Source of the DNA: Lutimaribacter degradans
GTDB lineage: Bacteria > Pseudomonadota > Alphaproteobacteria > Rhodobacterales > Rhodobacteraceae
Length of the DNA: 64,000 nt
Reading direction: 5' to 3'
NCBI RefSeq assembly: GCF_023703375.1
Contig: NZ_JAMQGO010000002.1
Location: forward strand, 186,001-250,000
Made by a program: the position numbers and the translations under genes. Of this stretch, positions 35,936-45,261 are shown one piece after another (the stretch's first letter is position 1; every line of letters starts with the position of its first letter). The notes beneath the pieces are model-generated. The model did no database searches and was not told the DNA's origin. It saw nothing but the letters and a program-made list of their open reading frames with translations.

Positions 35936-37165
35936 ATGTGGACACAAGGCTTGGATCGGCTGTTGTCGCATCTGGTTCGACACGGCGAGTTGAGCGTTAC
36001 CTATCCCGATGGCACGACGCGCGTTTACGGCAGCGGCACGCCACGCGCGGCGGTAACCTTGCACGCGGCCAACCTGCCGCGGCGCCTGGTTCTGACGCCG
36101 CATATGGCCATGGGCGAGGCTTACATGGATGGTGAACTGACCATCGAAGACGACGGCCTGCGCAGCTTCATCGACCTGATCACGCGCAACGCGGCCCAGA
36201 ACGGCCTGCCGGGGTTTCACAAACCTGTCGCGGCGCTGCGCAGGTTGGGGCGCCGGCTGGCGCAGTTCAACCCGGCCGCGCGCGCCCAACGCAACGTGGC
36301 GCATCATTATGACCTGTCTGGCGAACTTTATGATCTGTTCCTGGATGACGACAGGCAGTATTCCTGCGCCTATTTCGCCCGTCCCGACATGACCCTGGAC
36401 GAGGCTCAGGAGGCCAAGAAACAGCATATCGCGCGGAAACTGCGGATCGAACCGGGAATGCGCGTGCTGGATATTGGCTGTGGCTGGGGCGGAATGGGCC
36501 TGACGCTGGCACGCGATTTCGGCGCGCATGTTACGGGCGTGACCCTGTCGCGCGAACAACACGCGATGGCCAATGCCCGCGCCGCCGAGGCCGGTCTGAC
36601 CGACCGCGCACAATTCCACCTGATGGATTACCGCGATATCACCGGCCCCTTCGACAGGATCGTGTCGGTGGGCATGTTCGAACATGTGGGCGTGCCGCAC
36701 TACCACGAGTATTTTTCCAAGGTACATGATCTGCTGTCACCTGACGGCATCGCGCTGATCCACACCATCGGGCGCACAACGCCACCCGGCGCGACCAGCC
36801 CCTGGATCACCAAGTACATCTTTCCGGGCGGCTATTGCCCCGCCCTGTCGGAAACGGTGGCCGCGATCGAGCCCACGGGGCTGGGCGCCACCGATATAGA
36901 GGTGTGGCGCCTGCATTACGCCGAAACGCTGAAGGAATGGCACGCCCGTTTCGTCGCGAACGAGAAAAAGGCACGCGCGCTGTATGACGAGCGGTTCTGC
37001 CGGATGTGGCGGTTCTACCTGCTGGCAAGCGAGTTCACATTTCGAAACGCCGGGCAGGTCGTGTTCCAGTTGCAGTTGACCAAGGCGCAGGATGCGGTGC
37101 CGCTGACGCGCGATTACCTTTATCCCGCGCCGTCACCCGAGAAACGGCCCCTGGCCGCGGAATAG
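35936..37165 (+). CDS. cfa: Cyclopropane-fatty-acyl-phospholipid synthase
   Basis: The 409-residue enzyme transfers a methylene group from SAM to unsaturated acyl chains. Seen are VLDIGCGWGGMGLTLA (SAM motif I), GVTLSREQ and the SVGMFEHVG motif. The N-terminal lipid-binding domain spans about residues 1-110. A GGAGGGG ribosome site precedes the GTG start at 35936. It ends one base before the convergent DsbD-N gene. Confidence 0.94.
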   Translation: MWTQGLDRLLSHLVRHGELSVTYPDGTTRVYGSGTPRAAVTLHAANLPRRLVLTPHMAMGEAYMDGELTIEDDGLRSFIDLITRNAAQNGLPGFHKPVAALRRLGRRLAQFNPAARAQRNVAHHYDLSGELYDLFLDDDRQYSCAYFARPDMTLDEAQEAKKQHIARKLRIEPGMRVLDIGCGWGGMGLTLARDFGAHVTGVTLSREQHAMANARAAEAGLTDRAQFHLMDYRDITGPFDRIVSVGMFEHVGVPHYHEYFSKVHDLLSPDGIALIHTIGRTTPPGATSPWITKYIFPGGYCPALSETVAAIEPTGLGATDIEVWRLHYAETLKEWHARFVANEKKARALYDERFCRMWRFYLLASEFTFRNAGQVVFQLQLTKAQDAVPLTRDYLYPAPSPEKRPLAAE

Positions 37166-37166
37166 A

Positions 37167-37976
37167 TCAGGGCGCCGGGCAGCCGCGAATATCGACCGCC
37201 GGCGCGGTGCCCAGCACCGTCAACCGCAGGCCCGAGCGGTCCAGCGCGAAGGGGCCACCATCAATGTGAACCAAGTCGCTGGTGGCCACCAGCGTCCCGT
37301 TGTCATGGTGCATTTCGGGCTCGGACACCCAGATTTGCGGATCGGCGGTTTCCACGACCAGCGCCGTCGCCTGCCCCGCGCGGCGCAGTGTCACCCGCGT
37401 CGTCACGCGCAACCCGTTTTCGGTGGGTGTCACCGCGCAACTGACCCCGCGCACCCCGCCCTCGGCGGCGGGCACCGGCACATCGGCCATGGAAGCCACG
37501 ATACGCGGATCGGGGTGCCCGCCCGCAGGCAGCGATGCCTGCACCGAAAGATCGGCGGGCACGCAGATGTCGTCGCATATCCCGATCTGGATCTGCGCGT
37601 TCAGGGTCATGTCCCCGCCCGCATCGCGCGGCGTGATCTTCAGTGGCAGCACCAATTCACGCTTGTAGCCGATCGACCGCATCCCGTTTTGCGAAAAAAC
37701 GATCGGCGTGGGCCAGACGGGCTGCACGCCACCCATGTTGCGTGATCCGCTCCAATCGAAAAGCGGCGGGATGCCGGCATCGCCCGGCGCGCGCCAATAG
37801 GTCTTCCATCCATCGGCCAGAACCAGCCGCAAGGCCGCCACGTGTACACCATCAGGCCGCCGCCAGCCCGGCAGCAGCTCGGCGCTTACCATCTGCTCAT
37901 AGGGGTTGGCGCGCGCAACGGGTGCGGGCAGGGCGAGGGCGATGGCCACGATCAGCAAGCTCAGGACATTTTTCAT
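37167..37976 (-). CDS. Periplasmic DsbD N-terminal-domain protein
   Basis: The 269-residue protein has a signal peptide (MKNVLSLLIVAIALALP) and a DsbD-alpha-like domain with DWSGSRNMGGVQPVWPTP and the ICDDIC Cys pair (C-x3-C). The membrane and thioredoxin parts of DsbD are absent, so it would depend on another protein for electrons. ATG 37976 is chosen over a TTG at 37994 because it starts the signal peptide. Confidence 0.85.
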   Translation of the reverse strand: MKNVLSLLIVAIALALPAPVARANPYEQMVSAELLPGWRRPDGVHVAALRLVLADGWKTYWRAPGDAGIPPLFDWSGSRNMGGVQPVWPTPIVFSQNGMRSIGYKRELVLPLKITPRDAGGDMTLNAQIQIGICDDICVPADLSVQASLPAGGHPDPRIVASMADVPVPAAEGGVRGVSCAVTPTENGLRVTTRVTLRRAGQATALVVETADPQIWVSEPEMHHDNGTLVATSDLVHIDGGPFALDRSGLRLTVLGTAPAVDIRGCPAP

Positions 37977-38123
37977 ATCATACAGTTGCGCCAAACCGCG
38001 GTGAAATCCAAGTCACATCCCGGCGAGAGTTGCGCGAGCACCGCCCGCCCCTTGCGCGGCGCCCCGCCCCGCTTCATGCTGGACGCAGGCCAACCGCGCC
38101 CCCATATGACCGGAATGACGCAG

Positions 38124-38690
38124 ATGAGCGACACACTCGACCTTACAGGCAAGCTTTTGATCGCCATGCCGGGCATGGGCGACCCAAGATTCGTCAAATC
38201 TCTGGTTTTCGTTTGCGCCCATTCCGATGACGGCGCCATGGGGCTGGTCATCAACAAACCCACCGGCGACATCATGCTCGACCACCTGCTGGAACAACTG
38301 GAAATCGAAATGACACCGGACGTTTCCAACCCGCCGGTCTATTTCGGTGGCCCGGTCGAAACCGGGCGGGGGTTCGTGTTGCACGGCGCCGATTTCACCT
38401 CGGCGCTGAACACGTTGCAGATCGACGGTGGTTTCGGGCTGACCGCAACGCTGGACGTGCTGGAAGAGATGGGCCGCGGCACCGGGCCAACGCAGGCATT
38501 GGTGGCACTGGGCTATGCCGGCTGGGGGCCCGGCCAGTTGGAAAGTGAACTGGCCGAAAACGGCTGGCTGACCTGTGACGCCTCGCGTCGGATCGTGTTC
38601 GAAACAGCCGATGCGGCCAAGTGGGAGGCCGCGCTGAATTCCATAGGTGTGGGCGCGCTGACGCTCTCGGCCGATTCCGGGCGCGCCTGA
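38124..38690 (+). CDS. YqgE/AlgH (UPF0301) family protein
   Basis: The 188-residue product has [36 protein letters not shown] and [20 protein letters not shown], the full UPF0301 pattern. The role is unknown. In-frame ATGs at 38106 and 38115 are possible starts; 38124 is closest to homology. Confidence 0.9.
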   Translation: MSDTLDLTGKLLIAMPGMGDPRFVKSLVFVCAHSDDGAMGLVINKPTGDIMLDHLLEQLEIEMTPDVSNPPVYFGGPVETGRGFVLHGADFTSALNTLQIDGGFGLTATLDVLEEMGRGTGPTQALVALGYAGWGPGQLESELAENGWLTCDASRRIVFETADAAKWEAALNSIGVGALTLSADSGRA

Positions 38691-38787
38691 CCGGGCAAAC
38701 ATCCAGGCCCCGCGCACCTTTCCCCCCGTTGCCCCGCACCCGCAGCGCGCCTATAACGGGCACGGGCCAGCCAAGGGACAAACGCGC

Positions 38788-39747
38788 ATGAGCTTTCGCC
38801 AAAAGCACCTGCTGGGGATCGAGCCCCTGCACCCGACCGAGATCACCGCCATCCTGGATCTCGCCGACAGGTATGTCGAGCTGAACCGGCAGGCCAACAA
38901 ACATGCCGACGCCCTGACGGGGCTGACGCAGATCAACATGTTCTTTGAAAACTCCACACGCACGCAGGCCAGTTTCGAACTGGCGGGCAAACGTCTGGGG
39001 GCAGACGTGATGAACATGGCGATGCAGGCCAGTTCGCTCAAGAAGGGCGAAACGCTGATCGACACAGCGCTGACGCTGAACGCGATGCACCCCGACCTTC
39101 TTGTGGTACGTCACCCCCATTCGGGCGCGGTGGACCTTTTGGCGCAAAAGGTGAACTGCGCGGTACTGAACGCCGGCGACGGGCGGCACGAACACCCCAC
39201 GCAGGCCCTGCTTGACGCATTGACAATCCGGCGTGCCAAGGGCCGTTTGCACAGGTTGAACATCGCCATTTGCGGCGACATCGCCCATAGCCGCGTTGCA
39301 CGTTCGAACATCATCCTGCTGGGCAAGATGGAAAACCGCGTGCGCCTTGTGGGGCCGCCCACCCTTATGCCCACCGGAATCGCGGATTTCGGGGTCGAAG
39401 TTTACGACGACATGCGCGAAGGGCTGCGCGATGTCGACGTGGTGATGATGCTGCGCCTTCAGAAAGAGCGGATGGATGGCGGGTTCATCCCCTCGGAACG
39501 AGAGTATTTCCATCGCTTCGGACTGGACGCCGAGAAACTGTCATTTGCCAAGGACGATGCCATCGTGATGCATCCCGGCCCGATGAACCGCGGCGTCGAG
39601 ATCGACGGCACCATCGCCGATGACATCAACCGCAGCGTCATCCAGGAACAGGTGGAAATGGGGGTCGCCGTGCGCATGGCCGCGATGGATTTGCTCGCGC
39701 GCAACCTGCGCGCGGCGCGCGAGGCGGACCAGGGGGTCATGGCGTGA
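38788..39747 (+). CDS. pyrB: Aspartate carbamoyltransferase catalytic subunit
   Basis: PyrB condenses carbamoyl phosphate and aspartate in pyrimidine synthesis. The 319-residue protein has [20 protein letters not shown] (carbamoyl-phosphate site), [13 protein letters not shown] and [11 protein letters not shown]. It starts the cluster leading to the dihydroorotase homologue. The next gene starts inside its stop codon. Confidence 0.95.
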   Translation: MSFRQKHLLGIEPLHPTEITAILDLADRYVELNRQANKHADALTGLTQINMFFENSTRTQASFELAGKRLGADVMNMAMQASSLKKGETLIDTALTLNAMHPDLLVVRHPHSGAVDLLAQKVNCAVLNAGDGRHEHPTQALLDALTIRRAKGRLHRLNIAICGDIAHSRVARSNIILLGKMENRVRLVGPPTLMPTGIADFGVEVYDDMREGLRDVDVVMMLRLQKERMDGGFIPSEREYFHRFGLDAEKLSFAKDDAIVMHPGPMNRGVEIDGTIADDINRSVIQEQVEMGVAVRMAAMDLLARNLRAAREADQGVMA

Positions 39748-40283
39748 CCGACCGCATGAAGATCAGCGCGACCGAGGCCGGTCTGGTGCGCGTTTTCGCC
39801 ATCGACCTGCCGGCCGATGCCGTCGCCGAGTTCACCGACCCCGACGCCCCCGATATCGCCGCAATCCGCGATGCGCTGGGGGCCGAGGTGCTGTCACCCG
39901 ATCATGTCGATTTCTTGCGCGTGACCGAGCTGGGCGAGTTGGGCCTCGATGGCTACCTGGTTGACGGCCTGGGCGTCGCCCAGGACGAGATCGCCGCCGA
40001 CCGCGCCCGCCTGCGCGCGCTGCGCGGCTACGTTCTGGTGCTGCCATCGCGCGCCTTTGCCGGTACCGCGCAAGAGCTGTCACCCCGCACCCCGCTTCGC
40101 TGGATCGGCACCTATGCCGAGCCTGGCCCCCAGAACAATTTCACCCCGCTGACATCCGCTGCCGCCCAGGGCGCCCCCATGCCCGCGCGGCCCAGCGACG
40201 CGGCCATGTCGGGGCGCGTGGCGGCCATCGCGCTGCTGGTGATGTTCCTTCTGGTCGCACTCGTGGTCTGGATCGCGGCATGA
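39744..40283 (+). CDS. Hypothetical protein with C-terminal membrane helix
   Basis: The 179-residue product is acidic and soluble over residues 1-150 with one hydrophobic helix near the C-terminus. The GTG start overlaps the pyrB stop (GTGA). It overlaps the next gene by 4 bp, so all are coupled. I do not recognise a family; such genes sit beside pyrB in roseobacters and may be mislabelled after it. Confidence 0.7.
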   Translation: MTDRMKISATEAGLVRVFAIDLPADAVAEFTDPDAPDIAAIRDALGAEVLSPDHVDFLRVTELGELGLDGYLVDGLGVAQDEIAADRARLRALRGYVLVLPSRAFAGTAQELSPRTPLRWIGTYAEPGPQNNFTPLTSAAAQGAPMPARPSDAAMSGRVAAIALLVMFLLVALVVWIAA

Positions 40284-40726
40284 GTGATTACGCCAACACG
40301 CCCAAAACCGCGCTTACCGAGGACGAGGCAGTTCTGGCCAGCTTCGCGCCGGACCGTGGCACCTATATCCGCGATCACGCATGGTTGGCGGCGGTGGCAA
40401 TGGCGGTGGGGATGGGGCTGCTTTGGGCGATCGGCAACCCGCATGTCTGGACGGGCGCGGTGGGCGGGCTTGCAGCGGTGGCCTTTCGTGCCTGGTTCGT
40501 CGCCTCGGATGAGCTGGCCACGCGCTGGGATCTGACCGACCGCCGCTTGCTGGGCCCTGGCACCCGCGCCGTGCCACTGAACCGGATCAAGGCGATCAAC
40601 ACCCTTGGCAGCGCGGTGCAGATCGTGACCCAGGGCGGCGACAAGCACATGCTGAAATACCAGCACGACCGCGACGCGACCCGCGCGCGCATCGCGGCTG
40701 CACTGGCCGGGCGGCGCGATGGCTGA
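40280..40726 (+). CDS. PH-domain-like membrane protein (first of three)
   Basis: The 148-residue protein has two hydrophobic segments (about 33-70) and a bacterial PH-like domain: WDLTDRRLLGPGTRAVPLNRIKAI, then TQGGDKHMLKYQHD. It overlaps both neighbours by 4-8 bp. Its role is unknown; similar YdbS/YdbT-like proteins are membrane-associated. Confidence 0.72.
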   Translation: MSDYANTPKTALTEDEAVLASFAPDRGTYIRDHAWLAAVAMAVGMGLLWAIGNPHVWTGAVGGLAAVAFRAWFVASDELATRWDLTDRRLLGPGTRAVPLNRIKAINTLGSAVQIVTQGGDKHMLKYQHDRDATRARIAAALAGRRDG

Positions 40727-41177
40727 CCCGGTGGCCGATATTCTGGACCCGGGCGAAACCCTGCGTGCCACCTTTCGCCCGTCCTTTCGCATCTACCTGC
40801 AACGCGAGCTGTTCGTGGTCGTCCTGACCGCCGTGGCCTTTGCGCCGCTGGTGCTCTATCTGGACGAGCCGCGCGCCTGGGTCATCCTGCCGCTGGTGAT
40901 GCTGGTCGATCTTTTCGTCTTCGACAACCTGGGCGACTGGCGGCGCAACCGCACGCTCAACTGGGTGCTTACCGACAAGCGCCTGCTGCAGGTCGACACC
41001 CAAGACCCGCTTGGCCTGCGCGCCTTGCCAATCGCCGAGATCGCACGGCTGCGCCGCCTGATGTGGTGGCGTCTTTTCGTGGTGGGGGAAGAACGCGAAA
41101 TCATCGAAATCGCCTATGTTCGCGGCCTGCCCGCCCTGCGTCACGACCTTGCACGACTGCGCGAGGGCACGGCATGA
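40719..41177 (+). CDS. PH-domain-like membrane protein (second of three)
   Basis: The 152-residue product has the same plan: two hydrophobic helices (about 30-70), then WVLTDKRLLQVDTQDPLG and the ALPIAEIARLRRL strand-helix. It overlaps the third gene by ATGA. Confidence 0.72.
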   Translation: MADPVADILDPGETLRATFRPSFRIYLQRELFVVVLTAVAFAPLVLYLDEPRAWVILPLVMLVDLFVFDNLGDWRRNRTLNWVLTDKRLLQVDTQDPLGLRALPIAEIARLRRLMWWRLFVVGEEREIIEIAYVRGLPALRHDLARLREGTA

Positions 41178-41749
41178 ACGCCCCCGACCCCTGGCTGGGC
41201 ATCCTCGAGCCCGATGAAATCATCCTGTGGCAGGGCCGGCCCGACGCCCGGATCGACTGGCGGGCACTCTCGGCACGACGGGCGACGGTGGGCGCGGTGA
41301 CAACACTCGTGGCGGCGCTCTGGATCGGCCTGGCCGGCAACGTGCTTGCCCCTGTCAATCGACCGCTTGCCGACGTGCTTTTGGCGGGGGCCGGGTTTGC
41401 CTTGCTGGCTGTGGGCCTGTTCAACCTGTTCGGCCACGTCCTGTGGGATGCCTACCGGCGCGCACGCACCTGGTACACGCTCAGCGACAGGCGCGCCTTC
41501 ATCGCCACGAAGCTGCCTTTTCTAGGCAAGCAGCTGCACAGCTACCCGATCACGAGCGACACGCTGCTTACCTTCGATGATTGCGAACCCGCCTCGATCG
41601 GCTTTGCTTTCAAACCCGTTCCGCTAAAGCGCAACACGCGCCTGCGGATGTTGGGCTTTGAACGCATCCACGATGGCCGCAGCGTCTATGCCTTGCTGCG
41701 CGGCGTACAGGGGCGGGTCGCATGCGACCGATCACAAGGCCAAACGTAG
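41174..41749 (+). CDS. PH-domain-like membrane protein (third of three)
   Basis: The 191-residue product has LEPDEIILWQGRPDARIDWR, two hydrophobic helices and WYTLSDRRAFIAT, again the PH-like pattern. ATG 41174 overlaps the previous stop. The last ten or so residues (after LLRGVQGR) read into DNA that becomes AT-rich, so the C-terminus may be changed by the insertion downstream. Confidence 0.72.
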   Translation: MNAPDPWLGILEPDEIILWQGRPDARIDWRALSARRATVGAVTTLVAALWIGLAGNVLAPVNRPLADVLLAGAGFALLAVGLFNLFGHVLWDAYRRARTWYTLSDRRAFIATKLPFLGKQLHSYPITSDTLLTFDDCEPASIGFAFKPVPLKRNTRLRMLGFERIHDGRSVYALLRGVQGRVACDRSQGQT

Positions 41750-41895
41750 TCGCGCCCCTCAGGCAGCGGTCATTTCGTATTAGACAAGCTTGTTCACTCA
41801 ATGTGCTCATGCAGGAAATAAACCTTCTCTTGCCAAATTTTGGCCAGATTCTGGAGCCTACTCTGAATTGCAGGCAGCATAACGAGGCAAAAACC

Positions 41896-41967
41896 ATGAC
41901 CGAGATTACCGCGCAGAGCGCTTTGCTGGCGCCCCCGAAAAAGCACTTCCACCAGGTCCAAAGCTGA
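41896..41967 (+). pseudogene. 5' fragment of the ATP-grasp gene in another frame
   Basis: ATG 41896 has an AACGAGGC site and opens a 23-codon frame (MTEITAQSALLAPPKKHF at its N-terminus) that stops at 41967, two bases before the ATP-grasp GTG. In the ATP-grasp frame the preceding DNA is open back to 41883 and would read APEKALPPGPKLIVDVARQ. A single-base loss near the C5/GA5 runs (41931-41942) would join the two frames. Confidence 0.5.
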
Positions 41968-41969
41968 TC

Positions 41970-43088
41970 GTGGACGTCGCTCGCCAACACGGACTCAGCC
42001 CATTTCGCCAGTTGTTCGAGATGATGAGGACTCGCTATGGGAAACAGAGCCTCCGCTTCAACGAATATTACACCCACAGAGTGTATGACCCGATCCACAG
42101 TTCCACACAAAAGCGCGCCTTTGTCGGTCTTCGCGGAAATCTCAAACTAAACAAACGGTTATCGCCACACGACCTGACCAGTTCGATGCGGGAGTTCCTG
42201 ACAAAAAAGCCTTTCACTGAGGCATTGATTTCTAAGCTGGGATTTCCCACGACAGAGACACAAGCAATTTTGTCATGCAATGCAAGTTATGGGAGCATTC
42301 CATCTCTCCGTACGGCGGCAGAGATCGAAACCTTCCTTTCAGAAAAGGCACGCTATCCGATCTTCGTCAAACCTGAGGCAGGCTCCGGTAGCGTCGGATC
42401 TGCGCTGGTAGAACAGTTTGATCGCTCCACGGGTGAACTTCAATTGCTGAACGGCAGCAAAATCACGGTTCGCAAATTCTCCGAGGAAATCTTTGAAGAC
42501 TATGCAGCCGGTTTTCTGATTCAATCGGCAATTCAACAACACCCTGCCCTGTATAATGTCACTGGATCTGCTGTTGGCACCATCCGCGTGGTCACAGTTT
42601 TGCGCGATGAAGAACCCGAAATTCTTTACACGCTGTGGAAGATCCCTTCGCCCACTGCGATGTCAGACAATTACTGGCAAGATGGCAGCATGCTGGCCGA
42701 GCTAGACCGGAAAACGGGTCAGATCATTCAATGCCGCAAGGGAACGGGGCCATGCCTGGAACAGCCTGAAACTCACCCTGAGAGCGGCAAGGTGTTCCGT
42801 CAGGTCGAAATCCCCCATTGGGACGAGGTTCGGGACATGACCACCAGATGCCATGCGCTTTTCCCTCACTTTGGTGTCTTGGGCTGGGATGTCGCTATCA
42901 CCGAAAGCGGTCCAATGATAGTCGAGTGTAACGTCAACCCGCATCACACGCTTTACCAATTGGCAACTGGCCGCGGCATACTGAACGACGAATTCCTGCC
43001 CATCTTCGACGCTGTCGCGCAACGCGCTGAAACAATAATTGCAAAAAGAAAGAGTGATCAAAAGCAACGCCAGAAAAAGCTTCAGTAA
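41970..43088 (+). CDS. Sugar-transfer-associated ATP-grasp protein (5' end uncertain)
   Basis: The 372-residue frame has an ATP-grasp order: IFVKPEAGSGSVGSALV (glycine-rich loop, near residue 130), SAVGTIRVVTVLRD, then GWDVAITESGPMIVECNVNPHH (Asp and Asn metal ligands). The family ATPgrasp_ST is linked to surface polysaccharide loci. It is AT-richer than its neighbours and breaks the pyrB-to-pyrC stack, suggesting acquisition. GTG 41970 has no good ribosome site. Confidence 0.75.
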   Translation: MDVARQHGLSPFRQLFEMMRTRYGKQSLRFNEYYTHRVYDPIHSSTQKRAFVGLRGNLKLNKRLSPHDLTSSMREFLTKKPFTEALISKLGFPTTETQAILSCNASYGSIPSLRTAAEIETFLSEKARYPIFVKPEAGSGSVGSALVEQFDRSTGELQLLNGSKITVRKFSEEIFEDYAAGFLIQSAIQQHPALYNVTGSAVGTIRVVTVLRDEEPEILYTLWKIPSPTAMSDNYWQDGSMLAELDRKTGQIIQCRKGTGPCLEQPETHPESGKVFRQVEIPHWDEVRDMTTRCHALFPHFGVLGWDVAITESGPMIVECNVNPHHTLYQLATGRGILNDEFLPIFDAVAQRAETIIAKRKSDQKQRQKKLQ

Positions 43089-43263
43089 GTGTATTGGACA
43101 AGCGGCGTGCAGTAGCCGTGCGGCCCGCGGCATTGGTGCCGTCTTTCGAAAACCCCTGTCCCCCACAGAGGAACAAGAATGGCGGCGGCACTGACCGCCC
43201 CCCCCTTGCCCCCGCGCGCGCAAGCGTGTTTACCGTGATCCGCGTGCCAGGAAGGACAGGCCC

Positions 43264-44547
43264 ATGACCGCGACGCTTTTTACCAACGCCCGCATCATCG
43301 ACCCGCAGGCCGGCGACGTGACCCACGGTGCGCTTCTGGTGCGCGACGGCAAGATCGTCGGGCATGGCGCCGAACTGGCCATCCCCGATGGTGCCAAGGT
43401 GATTGATTGCGGCGGGCACTACCTGGCCCCCGGGATCGTCGACCTGGGCGTCAAGGTGTGCGAACCGGGCGAACGGCACAAGGAATCGTTCCGCTCGGCC
43501 GGGTTGGCGGCGGCGGCGGGCGGCGTGACAACCATGATCACCCGCCCCGATACCGACCCCGCCATCGACAACCCCGAAACGCTGGAATTCGTCGCCCGCC
43601 GCGCGTCCGAGGCCGCGCCCGTACGCGTTTTGCCGATGGCGGCACTGACCAAGGGGCGGCAAGGGCGCGAGATGACCGAGATCGGTTTCCTGCTCGATGC
43701 CGGGGCCGTGGCTTTTACCGATTGCGACAACGTCACCTCTGATACCAAGGTGCTGACACGCGCGCTCAGCTATGCGCACAGCCTTGGCGCGCTGGTACAA
43801 CTGCATCCGCAGGAACCCGGCCTGTCGAAAGGCGCCGCCGCGACGAGCGGCAAATTCGCCTCGCTGCGCGGGTTGCCCGCCGTTTCGGCCATGGCCGAAC
43901 GGATGGGGATAGACCGCGATATCGCCCTGATCGAGATGACGGGCGCGCGCGTGCACTTCGACCAGATCACCACCGCCCGCGCCCTGCCCGCGCTGGAACG
44001 TGCCAAGCGCAACGGGCTGGACGTGACCGCCGGAACCTCGATCCACCACCTGACGCTGAACGAGCTGGACGTTGCCGATTATCGCACCTTCTACAAGGTC
44101 AAGCCGCCGCTGCGTTCGGAAGACGACCGTCTTGCCACGGTCGATGCGCTGCGCGCGGGGCTGATCGACATTCTCAGTTCGATGCACACGCCGCAGGACG
44201 AGGAATCAAAACGCCTTCCCTTCGAAGAGGCCGCCAGCGGGGCCGTCGCCCTGCAAACCCTGCTGCCCGCCGCGCTGCGCCTGTATCATTCGGGCGACCT
44301 GACCTTGCCGCACCTGTTCCGCGCGATGGCGTTGAACCCGGCCGACCGGCTGGGCCTGCCGCAGGGCCGGTTGACCGCCGGCGCGCCCGCCGACCTAATC
44401 GTGTTCGACGCGAACGCGCCCTTTGTGCTGGACCGCTTCACGCTGTTGTCGAAATCGAAGAACACGCCCTTTGACGGGGCCCGCCTGCAAGGGCGGCTGC
44501 GCGCCACCTATGTGGGCGGCCAGCTTGTGCATGGAGAGACCGCCTGA
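43264..44547 (+). CDS. pyrC: Dihydroorotase homologue, probably non-catalytic
   Basis: The 427-residue amidohydrolase-fold protein follows the dihydroorotase order: LAPGIVDLGVKVCEPGERHKE, GVTTMITRPDTDP, SIHHLTLNE, then SSMHTPQDEESKRLPFEEAASG. The metal-binding HxH is G62-V-K64 and the catalytic Asp position is M307. Such forms are known as PyrC-prime/PyrX scaffolds of PyrB in Pseudomonas. An active dihydroorotase should be elsewhere in the genome. Confidence 0.88.
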   Translation: MTATLFTNARIIDPQAGDVTHGALLVRDGKIVGHGAELAIPDGAKVIDCGGHYLAPGIVDLGVKVCEPGERHKESFRSAGLAAAAGGVTTMITRPDTDPAIDNPETLEFVARRASEAAPVRVLPMAALTKGRQGREMTEIGFLLDAGAVAFTDCDNVTSDTKVLTRALSYAHSLGALVQLHPQEPGLSKGAAATSGKFASLRGLPAVSAMAERMGIDRDIALIEMTGARVHFDQITTARALPALERAKRNGLDVTAGTSIHHLTLNELDVADYRTFYKVKPPLRSEDDRLATVDALRAGLIDILSSMHTPQDEESKRLPFEEAASGAVALQTLLPAALRLYHSGDLTLPHLFRAMALNPADRLGLPQGRLTAGAPADLIVFDANAPFVLDRFTLLSKSKNTPFDGARLQGRLRATYVGGQLVHGETA

Positions 44548-45152
44548 TGCCCGCGTTGGAAACCGCCCTGCCGTTGCTGCTTTCATGGGGCGTGATCGGT
44601 TACCTGCTGGGCTCGATCCCCTTTGGCATGGTAATCGCGCGGGCGATGGGGCTGGGAAACCTGCGCCAGATCGGCTCGGGCAATATCGGCGCGACCAACG
44701 TTCTGCGCACCGGCAACAAGGCGGCGGCGGCGGCAACGCTGTTGCTTGACGGGGCCAAGGGCGCGGTGGCGGTGCTGCTGGCCCGTGCGCTGGCGGCGGA
44801 GGATGCCGCGCAATTGGCCGGGGTGATGGCCTTTATTGGCCACGTCTACCCCGTCTGGCTGGGCTTTCGCGGTGGCAAGGGCGTGGCAACATTCCTGGGG
44901 CTGGTATTGGCGCTGGCCTGGCCCGTGGGGCTGGCACTATGCGCCACGTGGCTGGTCGCCGCGGTGCTTGGGCGTATTTCGTCGCTTGCGGCCCTGGCGG
45001 CGGCGGCAAGCTCGACCTTCTGGCTTACCCTGCTGGGCCATGGCCATGCGTTTTTCCTTGGTGTCGCGGTGACGCTTCTGGTGTTCTGGACCCACCGCAC
45101 CAACATCGCCCGCCTGCGCGCCGGGACCGAGCCGAAGATAGGCCAGAAATAG
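44547..45152 (+). CDS. plsY: Glycerol-3-phosphate acyltransferase PlsY
   Basis: The 201-residue membrane enzyme uses acyl phosphate to acylate glycerol-3-phosphate. It has about five helices, YLLGSIPFGMVIAR, the SGNIGATNVLRTGNK loop and HVYPVWLGFRGGKGVAT. It overlaps the pyrC stop by one base. Loss of pairing in a GC-rich stem right after the stop leaves no clear terminator. Confidence 0.94.
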   Translation: MPALETALPLLLSWGVIGYLLGSIPFGMVIARAMGLGNLRQIGSGNIGATNVLRTGNKAAAAATLLLDGAKGAVAVLLARALAAEDAAQLAGVMAFIGHVYPVWLGFRGGKGVATFLGLVLALAWPVGLALCATWLVAAVLGRISSLAALAAAASSTFWLTLLGHGHAFFLGVAVTLLVFWTHRTNIARLRAGTEPKIGQK

Positions 45153-45261
45153 GCCGCCCACTGCGCGGCGGGCCGAGACAGGGAACGCCGCGCGCATGTG
45201 GCACCGAACGCACCGGAACGGCCGCTTGATCCGGCGTTGCCAGCCGTATCAAGCGCCTGCA

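Noticed and set aside
32148..35993. 1281-codon open frame antisense to the DUF1800 and aspS genes
   Set aside because: aspS and DUF1800 on the other strand are unmistakable. The long frame reflects codon bias.
36267..36512. Short open frames antisense to cfa
   Set aside because: They are fully inside cfa with no ribosome site.
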